The notes beneath the pieces are model-generated. The model was not told where the DNA came from, did not search any database, and saw only the letters and a program-made list of their open reading frames with translations. The translations under genes and the position numbers were made by a program. 64,000 bases of DNA from Olsenella profusa DSM 13989 (GTDB taxonomy: Bacteria > Actinomycetota > Coriobacteriia > Coriobacteriales > Atopobiaceae), in contig NZ_JAUSQK010000001.1 in the NCBI RefSeq assembly GCF_030811115.1, forward strand, positions 1,736,001 through 1,800,000, written 5' to 3'. Of this stretch, positions 9,356 to 17,780 are shown in pieces. Positions within the stretch are counted from its first letter, which is position 1. Every line of letters starts with the position of its first letter.

Positions 9356-9952
9356 CTATTTGATGACGCCGGCCTTCTCAAAATGCCTCTGCAGGAGGCG
9401 TTGCCCGAAGGCGACTCCCGCAACCGTCAGGACGGCCGTTATGAGCACGCCGATCAGCATGAGATGAGGCGTCATGACCATGTTGTACTCCATGTCCAGC
9501 GTCGCGTTCGAGAACCCGCTCTGCATCGCCATGACGCGGAAGGATTCCCAGGACCACCAGAGGGGAACGGCGTTGCCCACGAAGTTCCCGATGCAGTTGA
9601 TCGTCCAGCCGATTCGATTGCGGATGGGGTTGCGATAGCTGTCCCTGCCAAGCATGGACAGCTCGGCGATGGCGCCTACCGCGAGGAAGTACGGGAACAG
9701 GAAGCTGTAGCCCAAAAGCCCCTCGATGGCTCCGTAGACGGCCGCCCATACGAACAGCAGCCCATGTTTGTTCAAGCGGTTGGCCGCAACCAGGTAGAAG
9801 GTTGCCCCCAGGAAGCCGTCGATGCCGGCTGACATATACAGGTACACGAAGGGGATGGCCAATGCCACCGACCCGATGACAAGGGTAATGCCGAAGAACA
9901 GGACCATCATCGCGGCGACGGTCACCAGGTCTCGAGTGCCTATCTTCCTCAT
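9356..9952 (-). CDS. ECF transporter S component, MptD/Trep_Strep-like membrane protein
   Basis: About 198 residues with five or six helices. The ATG at 9952 (MRKIGTRDLVTVAAMMV) is preferred to a longer N-terminus because it puts a soluble start right before the first helix. The sequence pattern (AGIDGFLGATFYLVAANR, then VYGAIEGLLGYSFLFPY) fits the MptD/Trep_Strep S-components that sit next to EcfT and a double ATPase. S components bind the transported compound. Related loci have been linked to haem or metallophore uptake, but that is an analogy, not evidence for this protein. Confidence 0.75.
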   Translation of the reverse strand: MRKIGTRDLVTVAAMMVLFFGITLVIGSVALAIPFVYLYMSAGIDGFLGATFYLVAANRLNKHGLLFVWAAVYGAIEGLLGYSFLFPYFLAVGAIAELSMLGRDSYRNPIRNRIGWTINCIGNFVGNAVPLWWSWESFRVMAMQSGFSNATLDMEYNMVMTPHLMLIGVLITAVLTVAGVAFGQRLLQRHFEKAGVIK

Positions 9953-9979
9953 GCTGTCTGCCTCGCTTTCGAACTTCAG

Positions 9980-9999
9980 GGTTTGTCCGAGGACAAACC
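9980..9999. promoter_or_regulatory. 20-bp palindrome, candidate TetR operator
   Basis: GGTTTGTCC-GA-GGACAAACC is a perfect inverted repeat with 9-bp arms and a 2-bp centre. It lies 27 bp upstream of the S-component start, in the leader between the TetR gene and the operon it precedes. No T-run follows on the minus strand, so it is not a terminator. Size and position suit a TetR-family operator. Confidence 0.6.
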
Positions 10000-10078
10000 G
10001 GGTGATTGTTTTCGTACGCCAGAAAAACACGAAGTCGGGTACGACGACCAATCCGCCTTTAGTAAACCTCGTTTTCTA

Positions 10079-10106
10079 AAAATACCATGTTAGAGTTAGA
10101 AGTCAA
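10079..10106 (-). promoter_or_regulatory. Putative promoter of the ECF/ABC operon
   Basis: On the minus strand TTGACT (10101-10106) and TATTTT (10079-10084) are spaced by 16 bp, in an AT-rich patch between the TetR gene and the S-component gene. Transcription would run through the 20-bp palindrome at 9980-9999. Confidence 0.45.
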
Positions 10107-10158
10107 TAACTTTTTTTGGCTTGGGACAGCAGGTGACTCGATATGGCGTCGCCTTTGG

Positions 10159-10839
10159 CTAGGAGCTGCCGTTGGACTCTTTGCTGAGCGCCAGCATGCG
10201 GGACCAAGCGTAGTTTTGGGCCTCCGATATCACCGCCACGATTCTCTTCGCCTCGTCGTAGCGATATCGATGCTCGATTATCTCGAACAAAGGCACGAGC
10301 GACATGGTGAAGAAGATGTGCTTGAGGTCTTCGGAGAATCCAGGGTCATCCGTGGGGTCGTCTTTGACAACTCTCTCTTGCCCTTGGGACGATTCCATCT
10401 CCATCTGTACCATCCGCTCCCGTATGTCGGCATACTTGGTGCCTTGCGGAGCGTGGAACATCAGTTGGAATTCGTCGAAGTGGGAGTACACAAACTTGAG
10501 GAGAAGCTGCGAGCTTGCAGCCGATGCCTGTTCGAACGCATCGACCCCCTCCGCCAGAAGCACGTGCCTCGACCGATTCGTCTGCTTGCGGTAGAAGCGG
10601 ACCATCTCTTCGAAGACGGGGTCAATCAGAGCCGAGAACATCTCCTCCTTGCTAGCGAAATGCTTGTACAGCGCGCCCCCCGTCAGGCCTGCCTTCTCTG
10701 CTATGGAGCGCATGGATGCCTTTTCGTAGCCGAGTTCCAGGAACTCCTCCTTCGCGGCCCTCATGACCAGCTCGTGTGATTGCGTCTTGTCCTTCGGCAT
10801 CTTCCTGGCTCTTCTGCTCGACTCTCTCTGTCCACTCAT
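10159..10839 (-). CDS. TetR/AcrR family transcriptional regulator
   Basis: 226 residues. The N-terminal DNA-binding domain is clear: AAKEEFLELGYEKASMRSIAEKAG, then the recognition helix and LYKHFASKEEMF. The remainder is a helical ligand-binding domain. The ATG at 10839 (MSGQRESS) follows AGGAAG; an internal ATG at MPKDK is also possible. It lies directly upstream of, and codirectional with, the ECF importer and ABC exporter genes, so it is the likely ligand-responsive repressor of that operon, acting at the palindrome 160 bp downstream of its stop. Confidence 0.9.
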   Translation of the reverse strand: MSGQRESSRRARKMPKDKTQSHELVMRAAKEEFLELGYEKASMRSIAEKAGLTGGALYKHFASKEEMFSALIDPVFEEMVRFYRKQTNRSRHVLLAEGVDAFEQASAASSQLLLKFVYSHFDEFQLMFHAPQGTKYADIRERMVQMEMESSQGQERVVKDDPTDDPGFSEDLKHIFFTMSLVPLFEIIEHRYRYDEAKRIVAVISEAQNYAWSRMLALSKESNGSS

Positions 10840-11411
10840 GGAAGGCTTCCTCGACGGCTTTGTTGGCAAGATGAACGTCGAAGCCATTGCCATCGTCGCA
10901 GACGACGAAAGGGCAGTTCCTAGAATTCTCCCTTTGCACAGACTAGCATCATCGCAGAGACGTGGCGGCGGATACGTTCATGGAGAACCATGCTGGCGGT
11001 AACAAAGGGGCATTCCTTTTATGGATGTCAATACCTACCAAAACCGCGTGGAACAGACGTCTTGCAATTCCCTCTCCGTCTGAAGGGTGGGGAATACAGC
11101 AGAGACGGCATGTGACATGCTGTGAGCCGCGACGAGCATGTAATTGTGACCATGGGTTTATTCGATTCTCCGCTCGATCATGATAGCCTTGGGCGATAGA
11201 AGGTGACATGAATGCCGCAGAAGATGGCTTCGCAGAGTGGCTTGCGGCAAAGCTCAAGACTCCCTTGGAGTGTTCAATGCACTGGCACATCGCGGTATGG
11301 CACGTTGCGGGCAACTCGTTCAGGGCCGGGTTCGAGTTGATGGCGAGCGCAAGACTCGGGACGATGAGACCGGTGCCATTCAGCGTGGTAGGTGAATCTG
11401 GCGACTGTGCG
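10840..11411. other. Long intergenic region without a supported gene
   Basis: About 570 bases between the TetR gene and the EcsC-like fragment. Frames are open on both strands, but their translations lack domains, good ribosome sites and the third-position GC bias of neighbouring genes. Small dyads occur near 11110 (CATGTGACATG), none strong. Confidence 0.35.
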
Positions 11412-11753
11412 TCAGAATCTCTCAAGCTCCGCAATCTCGGTATCGATCTCCGTCTCAAGGCCAGAGAAGTCATCGATGCCATAGTCTCCCATGCCGATGA
11501 CTGCAGCGTTCGAAGGTTTGGCAGGTGGTGTCTCGATCAGGTATTTCTTGAGGTTGTGGGCCATGGGCGAGAATGTGGCATACGTCATGACACCCGATAT
11601 CGCACCCCCGAGAATCGGGATAGTGCGTCCTACGGCCCGACCGAAGACCTGCCTGTTCATCTGAAGGCCTAAGTAGTAGGCAATCTTCTGCACGATGGGG
11701 TATGCCGTGCCCTTCGTGAGTGCCTGTCGAGCGATGCGCTTCCCGGTTACCAC
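11412..11753 (-). pseudogene. EcsC-like protein, C-terminal fragment
   Basis: 113 codons from a GTG at 11753. The segment GRAVGRTIPILGGAISGVMTYATF resembles the C-terminal membrane-associated end of EcsC-family proteins, which are normally over 200 residues long. The frame is open a further 20 codons upstream of the GTG with sensible residues, then meets a stop near 11812. The N-terminal half is therefore missing. A short intact membrane protein is the alternative; function unknown. Confidence 0.5.
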
Positions 11754-11997
11754 CCCGGCGCTCTTTGCTACCGTCTTGACTGAGAGGCGGTTGCCTCTGT
11801 GCCGCAGCGGTCAGATTTGTATGTGCCGAAGCTTTCAGGAGTCCATCGCAACGACGTCAAGCTTGCCCTATGCTTTTTGCCAGAAACTTGAGTTGCGCCA
11901 CGGCGAGAGAAAGACTTCCGTGAGTGGTGACAATGTATGCTCGATTGTGCTGCTAGCATACAAAGGCATCGTTCGGGTCTACGTGCGGGGGTGTGGC

Positions 11998-12561
11998 ATG
12001 GTGCTTGAGACAGAGCGGCTGATACTCCGTCCCTGGGAGGAGGGTGACGCCGAGAGCCTCTATGAATACGCGAGGAGTCCGGACGTCGGACCCATCGCGG
12101 GATGGCCCCCGCACACGTCGGTGGAGAACAGCTTACAGATCATCCGTGAGGTGCTGTCCGCGGAGGAGACCTACGCGGTATGCCTCAGGGAGGACGACAG
12201 GGCGATAGGAAGCATAGGCCTGCGTGCGCCCATGCAGGCGCTCGCGAAGAACCGGGAGGACGAGACTGAGGTCGGGTTCTGGATAGGCGTCCCATTCTGG
12301 GGCCGGGGGCTGATCCCGGAGGCGGTCGGACGGCTGGTCGCCCACGCGTTCGAGGACCTCGGCTACCGTGCGGTCTGGTGCGGATACTTCGAGGGGAACG
12401 ACAAGTCCAAGCGCTGTCAGGAGAAGTGCGGGTTCCGCTTCCATCACGTGGAGGAGAACGTGCCCTGCAGGCAGATGGGCGACGTGAGGACGGAGTACTT
12501 CTCACGACTGACGAGGGAGGACTGGGCCCGCCGCACGCGGGCCACGAGGGTCAAGGCATGA
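11998..12561 (+). CDS. GNAT acetyltransferase, RimJ/RimL type
   Basis: 187 residues beginning LETERLILRPWEEGDAESLY, the standard RimJ/RimL opening. The acetyl-CoA-binding region is EVGFWIGVPFWGRGLIPEA, and the end is NDKSKRCQEKCGFRFHHVEE. It would transfer acetyl groups to a protein N-terminus or small amine; the substrate cannot be read from the sequence. The ATG at 11998 is the last start before the conserved opening. It stands alone, convergent with the YxeA gene. Confidence 0.85.
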   Translation: MVLETERLILRPWEEGDAESLYEYARSPDVGPIAGWPPHTSVENSLQIIREVLSAEETYAVCLREDDRAIGSIGLRAPMQALAKNREDETEVGFWIGVPFWGRGLIPEAVGRLVAHAFEDLGYRAVWCGYFEGNDKSKRCQEKCGFRFHHVEENVPCRQMGDVRTEYFSRLTREDWARRTRATRVKA

Positions 12562-12658
12562 TCCTTGCCGGAAGTCTAGGCGGCTCTGTCGAAGGCCTGG
12601 GATGCGACTGGTCAGTCCTGCGCGGGCACTGGATGGGACTTCCTTGTCGGTCGATCAC

Positions 12659-13000
12659 CTAGGCCAGCTGCTCGCGTGCGGCATCCGGCATCTGCTCGGG
12701 CTGGACTTCCTCCCACGAGACCACCTCACGCACGGGCAGGTACCCAAGCCTGAGGTATGCGCCGTCCCTGAGTCGCTTGCCGGCGGTGAAGGTGAGCTGA
12801 CGATGCTCGCCGCGCTCGTTGTACGCGTCGAGGGTGTACTCCCAGACCTCCTCGTCGCCATCAGCCTTCTGCTTTGCGACCGCATCGTCTACCCGGACGT
12901 ACCATGTGGAGGCGTTGTTGGTGTTCGTAAGGTAGAAGACGCCTGCCACGGCCCCCATCATGACGATGCCTAGGACGATTGCAGCGATTCTCCTTGCCAT
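12659..13000 (-). CDS. YxeA family (DUF1093-type) secreted or anchored protein
   Basis: 113 residues with an N-terminal hydrophobic helix (AAIVLGIVMMGAVAGVFYL) acting as signal or anchor, followed by a small extracellular domain. The pattern WYVRVDDAV...EYTLDAYNERGE...LTFTAGKRLRDGAYLRL is typical of YxeA. In Firmicutes such genes often sit next to bacitracin/lantibiotic-type ABC genes, and here the next genes upstream are a MutEFG-like set, 51 bp away, in the same direction. Molecular role not established. Confidence 0.8.
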   Translation of the reverse strand: MARRIAAIVLGIVMMGAVAGVFYLTNTNNASTWYVRVDDAVAKQKADGDEEVWEYTLDAYNERGEHRQLTFTAGKRLRDGAYLRLGYLPVREVVSWEEVQPEQMPDAAREQLA

Positions 13001-13051
13001 TGTTTGATCCTCTCTTTCCGTTTGATGAATCCGATCTGATGCTCGAGGGGC

Positions 13052-13786
13052 TCACGCCGACGGTGACCCAGCACGTGTGACGGCCCAGCTGCAGGCACAG
13101 AGGGCCGCAGCGGTGAAGACGGCAGCAATGGCGAAGAAGGCGGGGAGCTCCGAGGGGGCGAGCGTGCCTCCCCCGTTGCCGTTCGATGCCAGCTGCATGA
13201 GCGCCCAGGGCCACCACAGTCCCCACCCCTTGGTCGTGAGCATGAGGCCCGCGACGCCGCCTGCGAGCGCCACCCCCACCGGTGCGGCGAAGTTGCGCAC
13301 AAGGGCCGAGACGAGCAGCTGCACCGCCACGACGGAGATGCCGCCGACCCAAGAGAGCAGCAGGTAGACGGCATAGTCGGCAGACGGGAGGCCCGAGAGG
13401 CCCACCAGCTTGCCCGAGGCCACGAACAGCGCCCCCGTCGCGGCGAACGCGACGGCCAGCATGAGCGCGCCCACGACGAGCTTCGCGGCGACGACGCGCC
13501 GCGGGGCGACGGGACTCGCGAGCACCTGGTTCCAGTTGGTGCCCGCATGCTCGAGCCCCATGAGCCAGGAGCATCCCGCGCCGACGAGCGCCGGCAGGAA
13601 GAAGTAGAGCTCGAACAGGGTGTGCTGCGTCCAGAGGTTCTCCCAGCCTGGCGTCAGCAGGCCCAGGTTCTGCTGGTAGTTGAAGGTGCCGATGACGGCT
13701 GCGATGAGGGGCAGTGCCACATAGGCGACCCAGATGGGCGCGCGGCGCAGCTTGATGGCCTCCGCGCGCAGGGCTTGCGCTCTCAT
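13052..13786 (-). CDS. Lantibiotic-immunity-type ABC permease (MutG/EpiG-like)
   Basis: 244 residues with six hydrophobic segments and an N-terminal amphipathic stretch (RAEAIKLRRAPIWVAYVALP) typical of MutG/EpiG/SpaG permeases. It follows the sister permease with a 1-bp gap. With the ATPase it would form an ABC complex removing membrane-active peptides from the cell surface. The order ATPase, MutE-like, MutG-like is the standard immunity order. Confidence 0.85.
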   Translation of the reverse strand: MRAQALRAEAIKLRRAPIWVAYVALPLIAAVIGTFNYQQNLGLLTPGWENLWTQHTLFELYFFLPALVGAGCSWLMGLEHAGTNWNQVLASPVAPRRVVAAKLVVGALMLAVAFAATGALFVASGKLVGLSGLPSADYAVYLLLSWVGGISVVAVQLLVSALVRNFAAPVGVALAGGVAGLMLTTKGWGLWWPWALMQLASNGNGGGTLAPSELPAFFAIAAVFTAAALCACSWAVTRAGSPSA

Positions 13787-13787
13787 G

Positions 13788-14537
13788 CTAGAGCTCCTTT
13801 CTCGAGAACCACCACGCTGAGGCGGCGATGAGCACGGCGCACATCGCGGCTAGCAGGGCCGCGTCCCCCCAGGGGAAGGGAACGGTGTGGAAGGACGTCA
13901 CCTGCGTGGCACGGTCCCAGTCCATGCGTACGCACGAGAGCAGGCCAAAGTACCCGCTTGGCACGAGGCGCTGGACGATGGGCGGGAAGAAGAGGCTGAA
14001 CAGACCCGCGAGCGAGAGACCGAGGCCCAGCGCCAACGAGGCGAACTGGTTCTCCCAGCGCAGGGCGACGGCCTGCACGAGCACGGCCACCACGAAGGCG
14101 GGCCCTATCTGGCAGGCGGCGAAGGTCGCGAGCTCGGCGACCCCCAGCTGGTCCGCGAAGCCCTTGTACGACGCCAGCGCGGAAAGCCCGACGGTCTCCA
14201 GCACGACCGCGACCGCGATGAGGACGAGGCTGCAGAGGAGCTTGGCAGCGAACACCGTGCCCGCCCGCTGCAGGCACAGGAGCTCCTTCAGCGCCTGCGC
14301 CTCGTGGTCGACCTCGCACACGCGCGATGCGATGACGGCGGCGAAGAGCGTCATGACGATGGCGTTGACGAGCGGGGCCATGTAGAGCAGGGAGGTTGTC
14401 CCATCCGACGCACCCTGGGCGGCGCGTGCGGCGTCGGACGCCATCCACATGAGACAGAGCGTGGCGCTGCCGAGGCAGACGAGCCACACGTTCTTGCGTC
14501 TGAGCTTCGCGAACTCGAGCATGAGCGCGCGCATCAC
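13788..14537 (-). CDS. Lantibiotic-immunity-type ABC permease (MutE/EpiE-like)
   Basis: 249 residues, six hydrophobic segments. The opening MMRALMLEFAKLRRKNVWL, the central EAQALKELLCL amphipathic segment and the overall layout match MutE/EpiE-type permeases. The start overlaps the ATPase stop (ATGA, 14534-14537) and the stop is one base from the next permease, so the three genes are one translationally coupled unit. No lantibiotic precursor or synthetase is nearby, which suggests stand-alone defence against peptides from other bacteria. Confidence 0.85.
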   Translation of the reverse strand: MMRALMLEFAKLRRKNVWLVCLGSATLCLMWMASDAARAAQGASDGTTSLLYMAPLVNAIVMTLFAAVIASRVCEVDHEAQALKELLCLQRAGTVFAAKLLCSLVLIAVAVVLETVGLSALASYKGFADQLGVAELATFAACQIGPAFVVAVLVQAVALRWENQFASLALGLGLSLAGLFSLFFPPIVQRLVPSGYFGLLSCVRMDWDRATQVTSFHTVPFPWGDAALLAAMCAVLIAASAWWFSRKEL

Positions 14538-15433
14538 AGCCCCCTTCCCTCGGTGAGCGCGAGGAAGATGTCCTCGATGCTCTCGCTGCGCTCCTCGATT
14601 CGCATGACGCCGATGCCTGCCCGTGCGAGCGCGAGGGAGGAGCGCGCCACCGTCGCGTCATCAGCGAAGGGCGCGACCAGCCAGCCGTCCTGCTCGGAGG
14701 CTCCCAACAGCGCGGCCGCACGGGCATCGTCGGTCGTGCGAAACGCCAGCCGGCGTCGTGCGCGGGCCCGCAGGTCCTCGAGCGCTCCCTGCCACACCAT
14801 CTGGCCCTGGCTGATGATGCCTACGTGGTCGGCCATCTGCTCGACCTCCGAGAGCAGATGGCTCGAGACCAACACGGTGGTGTCGCGTGCCTGGGGCAGC
14901 GAGCGGATGAGCACGCGCATCTCGTGGATACCCTCGGGGTCGAGGCCGTTGGTGGGCTCGTCGAGCAGCACGAGCCGGGGATTGCCGAGCAGCGCGGCGG
15001 CAAGTCCCAGGCGCTGCTTCATGCCCAGCGAGAACTGCCCTGCGAGCTTCTTGCCCGTGTCGGCCAGGCCCACCGTCTCGAGGGCCTCGTCGATCGAGCT
15101 GGGAGGAAGTCCCTTGAGTCTGCGGACGATGTCGAGGTTCTCACGGGCCGTGAGGTGCTTGTAGCAGCTCGGACTCTCGATGAGCGAGCCCACGTGCGCA
15201 AGGACCTGGAGCCGGTTCTGCCGTCCCATCCGCTCTCCCAGCACGTCCACCTCTCCGGAGGTAGGTCGCACGAGGCCCAGGAGCATCTTCATGGTGGTGG
15301 ACTTCCCAGCCCCGTTGGGGCCGAGGAAGCCGTACACTGCGCCCTCGGGCACCCGGAGCCCCATGTCGTCCACCACGCGCACCCCACCGTACGACTTGGT
15401 GAGCGCGCTTGTGGCGATAGCCAGAGCAGCCAT
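14534..15433 (-). CDS. Lantibiotic-immunity-type ABC ATPase (MutF/BcrA-like)
   Basis: 299 residues. Walker A GPNGAGKST, Q-loop, LSGxQ variant FSLGMKQRLGLAAALL, Walker B LVLLDEPTNGLDP and a long C-terminal tail as in BcrA/MutF proteins. The ATG at 15433 sits 5 bp after AGGAGAGGG. Q in the signature replaced by M-K-Q (SLGMKQR) is normal in this subfamily. The gene heads the leftward operon and is divergent from the response regulator, with 176 bp between them. Confidence 0.9.
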   Translation of the reverse strand: MAALAIATSALTKSYGGVRVVDDMGLRVPEGAVYGFLGPNGAGKSTTMKMLLGLVRPTSGEVDVLGERMGRQNRLQVLAHVGSLIESPSCYKHLTARENLDIVRRLKGLPPSSIDEALETVGLADTGKKLAGQFSLGMKQRLGLAAALLGNPRLVLLDEPTNGLDPEGIHEMRVLIRSLPQARDTTVLVSSHLLSEVEQMADHVGIISQGQMVWQGALEDLRARARRRLAFRTTDDARAAALLGASEQDGWLVAPFADDATVARSSLALARAGIGVMRIEERSESIEDIFLALTEGRGL

Positions 15434-15609
15434 GCCCTCTCCTCTCATCCAGACCTTTTTGCGATGACAGGACAAAGGCTAGGAGGCGCGTCTTTCATGC
15501 GCCTGTCCCCAAGCTTTCGTGAACCTTTCGTTTTGGGGGGGCGCACGCACCGGGGGGCCGCCCTCCCAGTGCAGGGATAGAATGTGGACGAAGGAGGGAG
15601 GGGAGCGGC
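15434..15609. promoter_or_regulatory. Divergent control region between immunity ABC operon and its two-component genes
   Basis: 176 bp separate the two outward-facing start codons. Both ribosome sites are strong (GGGAGGGGAG before 15610 and AGGAGAGGG before 15433). A small hairpin AGGCGCG...GCGCCT (15483-15503) and the G-rich tract 15533-15540 are visible. I could not assign -35/-10 boxes confidently. Confidence 0.4.
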
Positions 15610-16317
15610 ATGAGGGACCTGCACGAGGCGCGGGTGCTGGTGGTGGAGGATGACCACATCCTCCGCGAGCAGCTGCTCGAGCTGCTGGAGCGCGATGGCT
15701 ATCGCTCTGTGCAGGGCGTGGGCACCGTGGCCGACGCCCTGCTCTCAACCGCAACCTGGCAGCCCCAGCTACTCCTGCTCGACGTGATGCTGCCCGATGG
15801 CAATGGCTTCGACCTGCTGCGTCGGGTGCGTGAGACGAGCGATGTGCCGGCACTGTTCCTCTCTGCGCGCGACGAGGACGCGAGCCGCCTGCGGGGCCTG
15901 GGACTGGGGGCCGATGACTACGTGGCCAAACCCTTTCTGCCCGCCGAGCTGCTGCTGCGTCTGGCAGCCGTGCTGCGCCGCAGCTATAGCCTGCCAGACG
16001 CGCCAGCTGCCGTCGTGCTCGGGGACGTGGAGGTGGACCTGGCCACGGGCGAGGTGAGGCGCCGCGGCGCCGTGGAGGCGACCCTCACGGCCAAGGAGTA
16101 CGCGCTCGTCAAGCGCCTGAGTGAGAGCCGGGGCTCCATTGTGACGACGGATGAGCTCTGCCGCAGCGTCTATGGGGACGAGTTCGGCTATGCCAACGCG
16201 CTCGCTATTCTCGTTCGCCGCCTGCGCGAGAAGGTCGAAGGTGACCCCTCCCACCCACACTGGGTCGTCACGGTGCGGGGACTGGGCTACCGGCTCCTGC
16301 ACGAGGAGGCGCAATGA
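15610..16317 (+). CDS. OmpR-family response regulator
   Basis: 235 residues. The receiver domain (1-120) has the acidic pocket EDD at 13-15, phospho-acceptor D58 in LLLLDVMLPDG, and conserved K in DDYVAKPF. The C-terminal winged helix (about 135-232) ends GYANALAILVRRLREKVE...VTVRGLGYRL. The gene overlaps the kinase gene by 4 bp. Being divergent from a MutEFG-like operon, it most likely activates that operon when its kinase senses antimicrobial peptides, as in CprRK or NisRK systems; this is inference. Confidence 0.92.
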   Translation: MRDLHEARVLVVEDDHILREQLLELLERDGYRSVQGVGTVADALLSTATWQPQLLLLDVMLPDGNGFDLLRRVRETSDVPALFLSARDEDASRLRGLGLGADDYVAKPFLPAELLLRLAAVLRRSYSLPDAPAAVVLGDVEVDLATGEVRRRGAVEATLTAKEYALVKRLSESRGSIVTTDELCRSVYGDEFGYANALAILVRRLREKVEGDPSHPHWVVTVRGLGYRLLHEEAQ

Positions 16318-17579
16318 GGGAGCTTGCGCGCGTGCGCCTGCGGGGTGGCTTGGGCGTCGTCGCATCCTGCATCCTCGGCGCCGCGGCCATCCTCGTGGTC
16401 AACATCGTCATTGTGGGCGTCGTCGTGTTCGCGACTGGCCTCCGGGGCGGCAGCGACACCGCCCCGGAGGCCTCGAAGGTGTCCGAGTCGCTCACCGAGC
16501 GGGACGGGACGTACGCGCTTTCGACGGACGTGGAGCGGGCGCTGCGCGACCATGGCAGCTGGGCCCTGCTCATCGACGAGGACGGCAACGTGGTCTGGGA
16601 CTTTGATGTGCCCGATGACGTGCCCCCACGCTACACCCCTGCTGACGTCGCGTCCTTCTCGCGCTGGTACCTGGGTGACTATCCCGTGTCCTGCTGGCGA
16701 CACGGCGGGAGGCTCGTGGTGGTGGGCTCTCCCAAGGGCTCCGTCTGGAAGTATGCCGTGACGCTGGGCTCCCACAAGCTCGGCGGCATTGTCGTGCTCT
16801 TGGGAGCGGTCTTCTGCGCTGACCTCATCGTGCTCGTCGCCCTTGCGCGCATGCTTTCCCGAAGCTCGTGGAAGCAGCGTGACGATGCCCGCAACGAGTG
16901 GGTCGCCGCCGTGTCACACGACGTGCGGACGCCGCTCGCGGCGGTCGTCACGGACGCCGCGAGCCTGATGGAAAGTCCCCGGCTTGGCGCGGGCGAGCGG
17001 GAGCGGGCCGCGCGCATCGTGACGAAGTCCCAGGAGACGGCCGCGCTGCTCGCCGACCTCAACACGGCGAACCGTCTGCGCTTTGCCATGGAGCCGGTGG
17101 ATGCGACGGACGTGCACTTGGCGGCGGTGCTACGCTCGGTGGTGGCAGACTTTGTAGATGAGGGAACGGGTGCCTGCGAGCTGGGGCTTGACGTGGCACC
17201 CGCCGCCGAGGGTCTCTGCATGCGCGGGAGCGAGGCACTGCTGCGGCGCATGGTGGTGAACCTCGTGGGCAACAGCATTCGTCACAACCCGCAGGGCTGC
17301 CACGTGACGGTGTCGCTCGCTGCGCGCGCGGGGCTGCTGGGCAGCTCGTTCGGGCGGCGGCTCGTGCTCGTCGTGAGCGATGACGGACGCGGCCTGGGGG
17401 CGGGGACGCTCGCGGCGCTCAAGAGGAGGCCGGGCGCCGAGTTTCCCGAGCACGGCCTGGGCCTCGTGATCGTGCGGCGCATTGCGGCGGCGCACGGGGG
17501 AAGGGCGTGCTTCTCTGAAAACGAGGGAGGCGGATGTACCTGCACCGTGGAGCTGCCAACTAGGGCGACCACCGCGTGA
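16314..17579 (+). CDS. Sensor histidine kinase
   Basis: 421 residues. Transmembrane helix 1 (about 12-45) and helix 2 (about 150-180) flank an extracellular domain of roughly 100 residues. The HisKA motif VSHDVRTPLA puts the phospho-accepting His at about 202. The ATPase domain has N-box VVNLVGNSIRHNP, G1 VVSDDGRGLG and G2 EHGLGLVIVRRIAAAHGG. The larger extracellular loop differs from the intramembrane-sensing BceS type. It is cotranscribed with the response regulator (ATGA overlap). A fossil copy of its last 100 bp occurs at 19282-19381. Confidence 0.92.
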   Translation: MRELARVRLRGGLGVVASCILGAAAILVVNIVIVGVVVFATGLRGGSDTAPEASKVSESLTERDGTYALSTDVERALRDHGSWALLIDEDGNVVWDFDVPDDVPPRYTPADVASFSRWYLGDYPVSCWRHGGRLVVVGSPKGSVWKYAVTLGSHKLGGIVVLLGAVFCADLIVLVALARMLSRSSWKQRDDARNEWVAAVSHDVRTPLAAVVTDAASLMESPRLGAGERERAARIVTKSQETAALLADLNTANRLRFAMEPVDATDVHLAAVLRSVVADFVDEGTGACELGLDVAPAAEGLCMRGSEALLRRMVVNLVGNSIRHNPQGCHVTVSLAARAGLLGSSFGRRLVLVVSDDGRGLGAGTLAALKRRPGAEFPEHGLGLVIVRRIAAAHGGRACFSENEGGGCTCTVELPTRATTA

Positions 17580-17700
17580 TATGGTGCCCGTGCCCTGGCT
17601 GACGCGTTCCGCGCAGCCTTCGATGGTCTGTACCCCGAGGCGGTGGTCACGTACGATTCCGAGAGGATGGGGGCTCTTTGTCCTGTCACGTTAGGAATCA

Positions 17701-17738
17701 ATTACGGAAATATGTGTTATAACACAATATTTCGTAAT
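17701..17738. promoter_or_regulatory. Imperfect palindrome upstream of the first DUF4143 ATPase
   Basis: The arms ATTACGGAAATATGTGTT (17701-17718) and AACACAATATTTCGTAAT (17721-17738) match at 14 of 18 positions around a TA... centre. The site is AT-rich in a GC-rich background and ends 42 bp before the ATPase start, with a TTGACG hexamer just after it. Confidence 0.5.
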
Positions 17739-17780
17739 AGTATTGACGTGATGATGGCATGACGGTGCAGGGGGGCGTGA

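Noticed and set aside
10949-11482. 177-codon minus-strand frame between TetR and the EcsC fragment
   Set aside because: No ribosome site, no domain, and its residues run through the EcsC-like frame in another phase; codon bias is unlike the neighbours.
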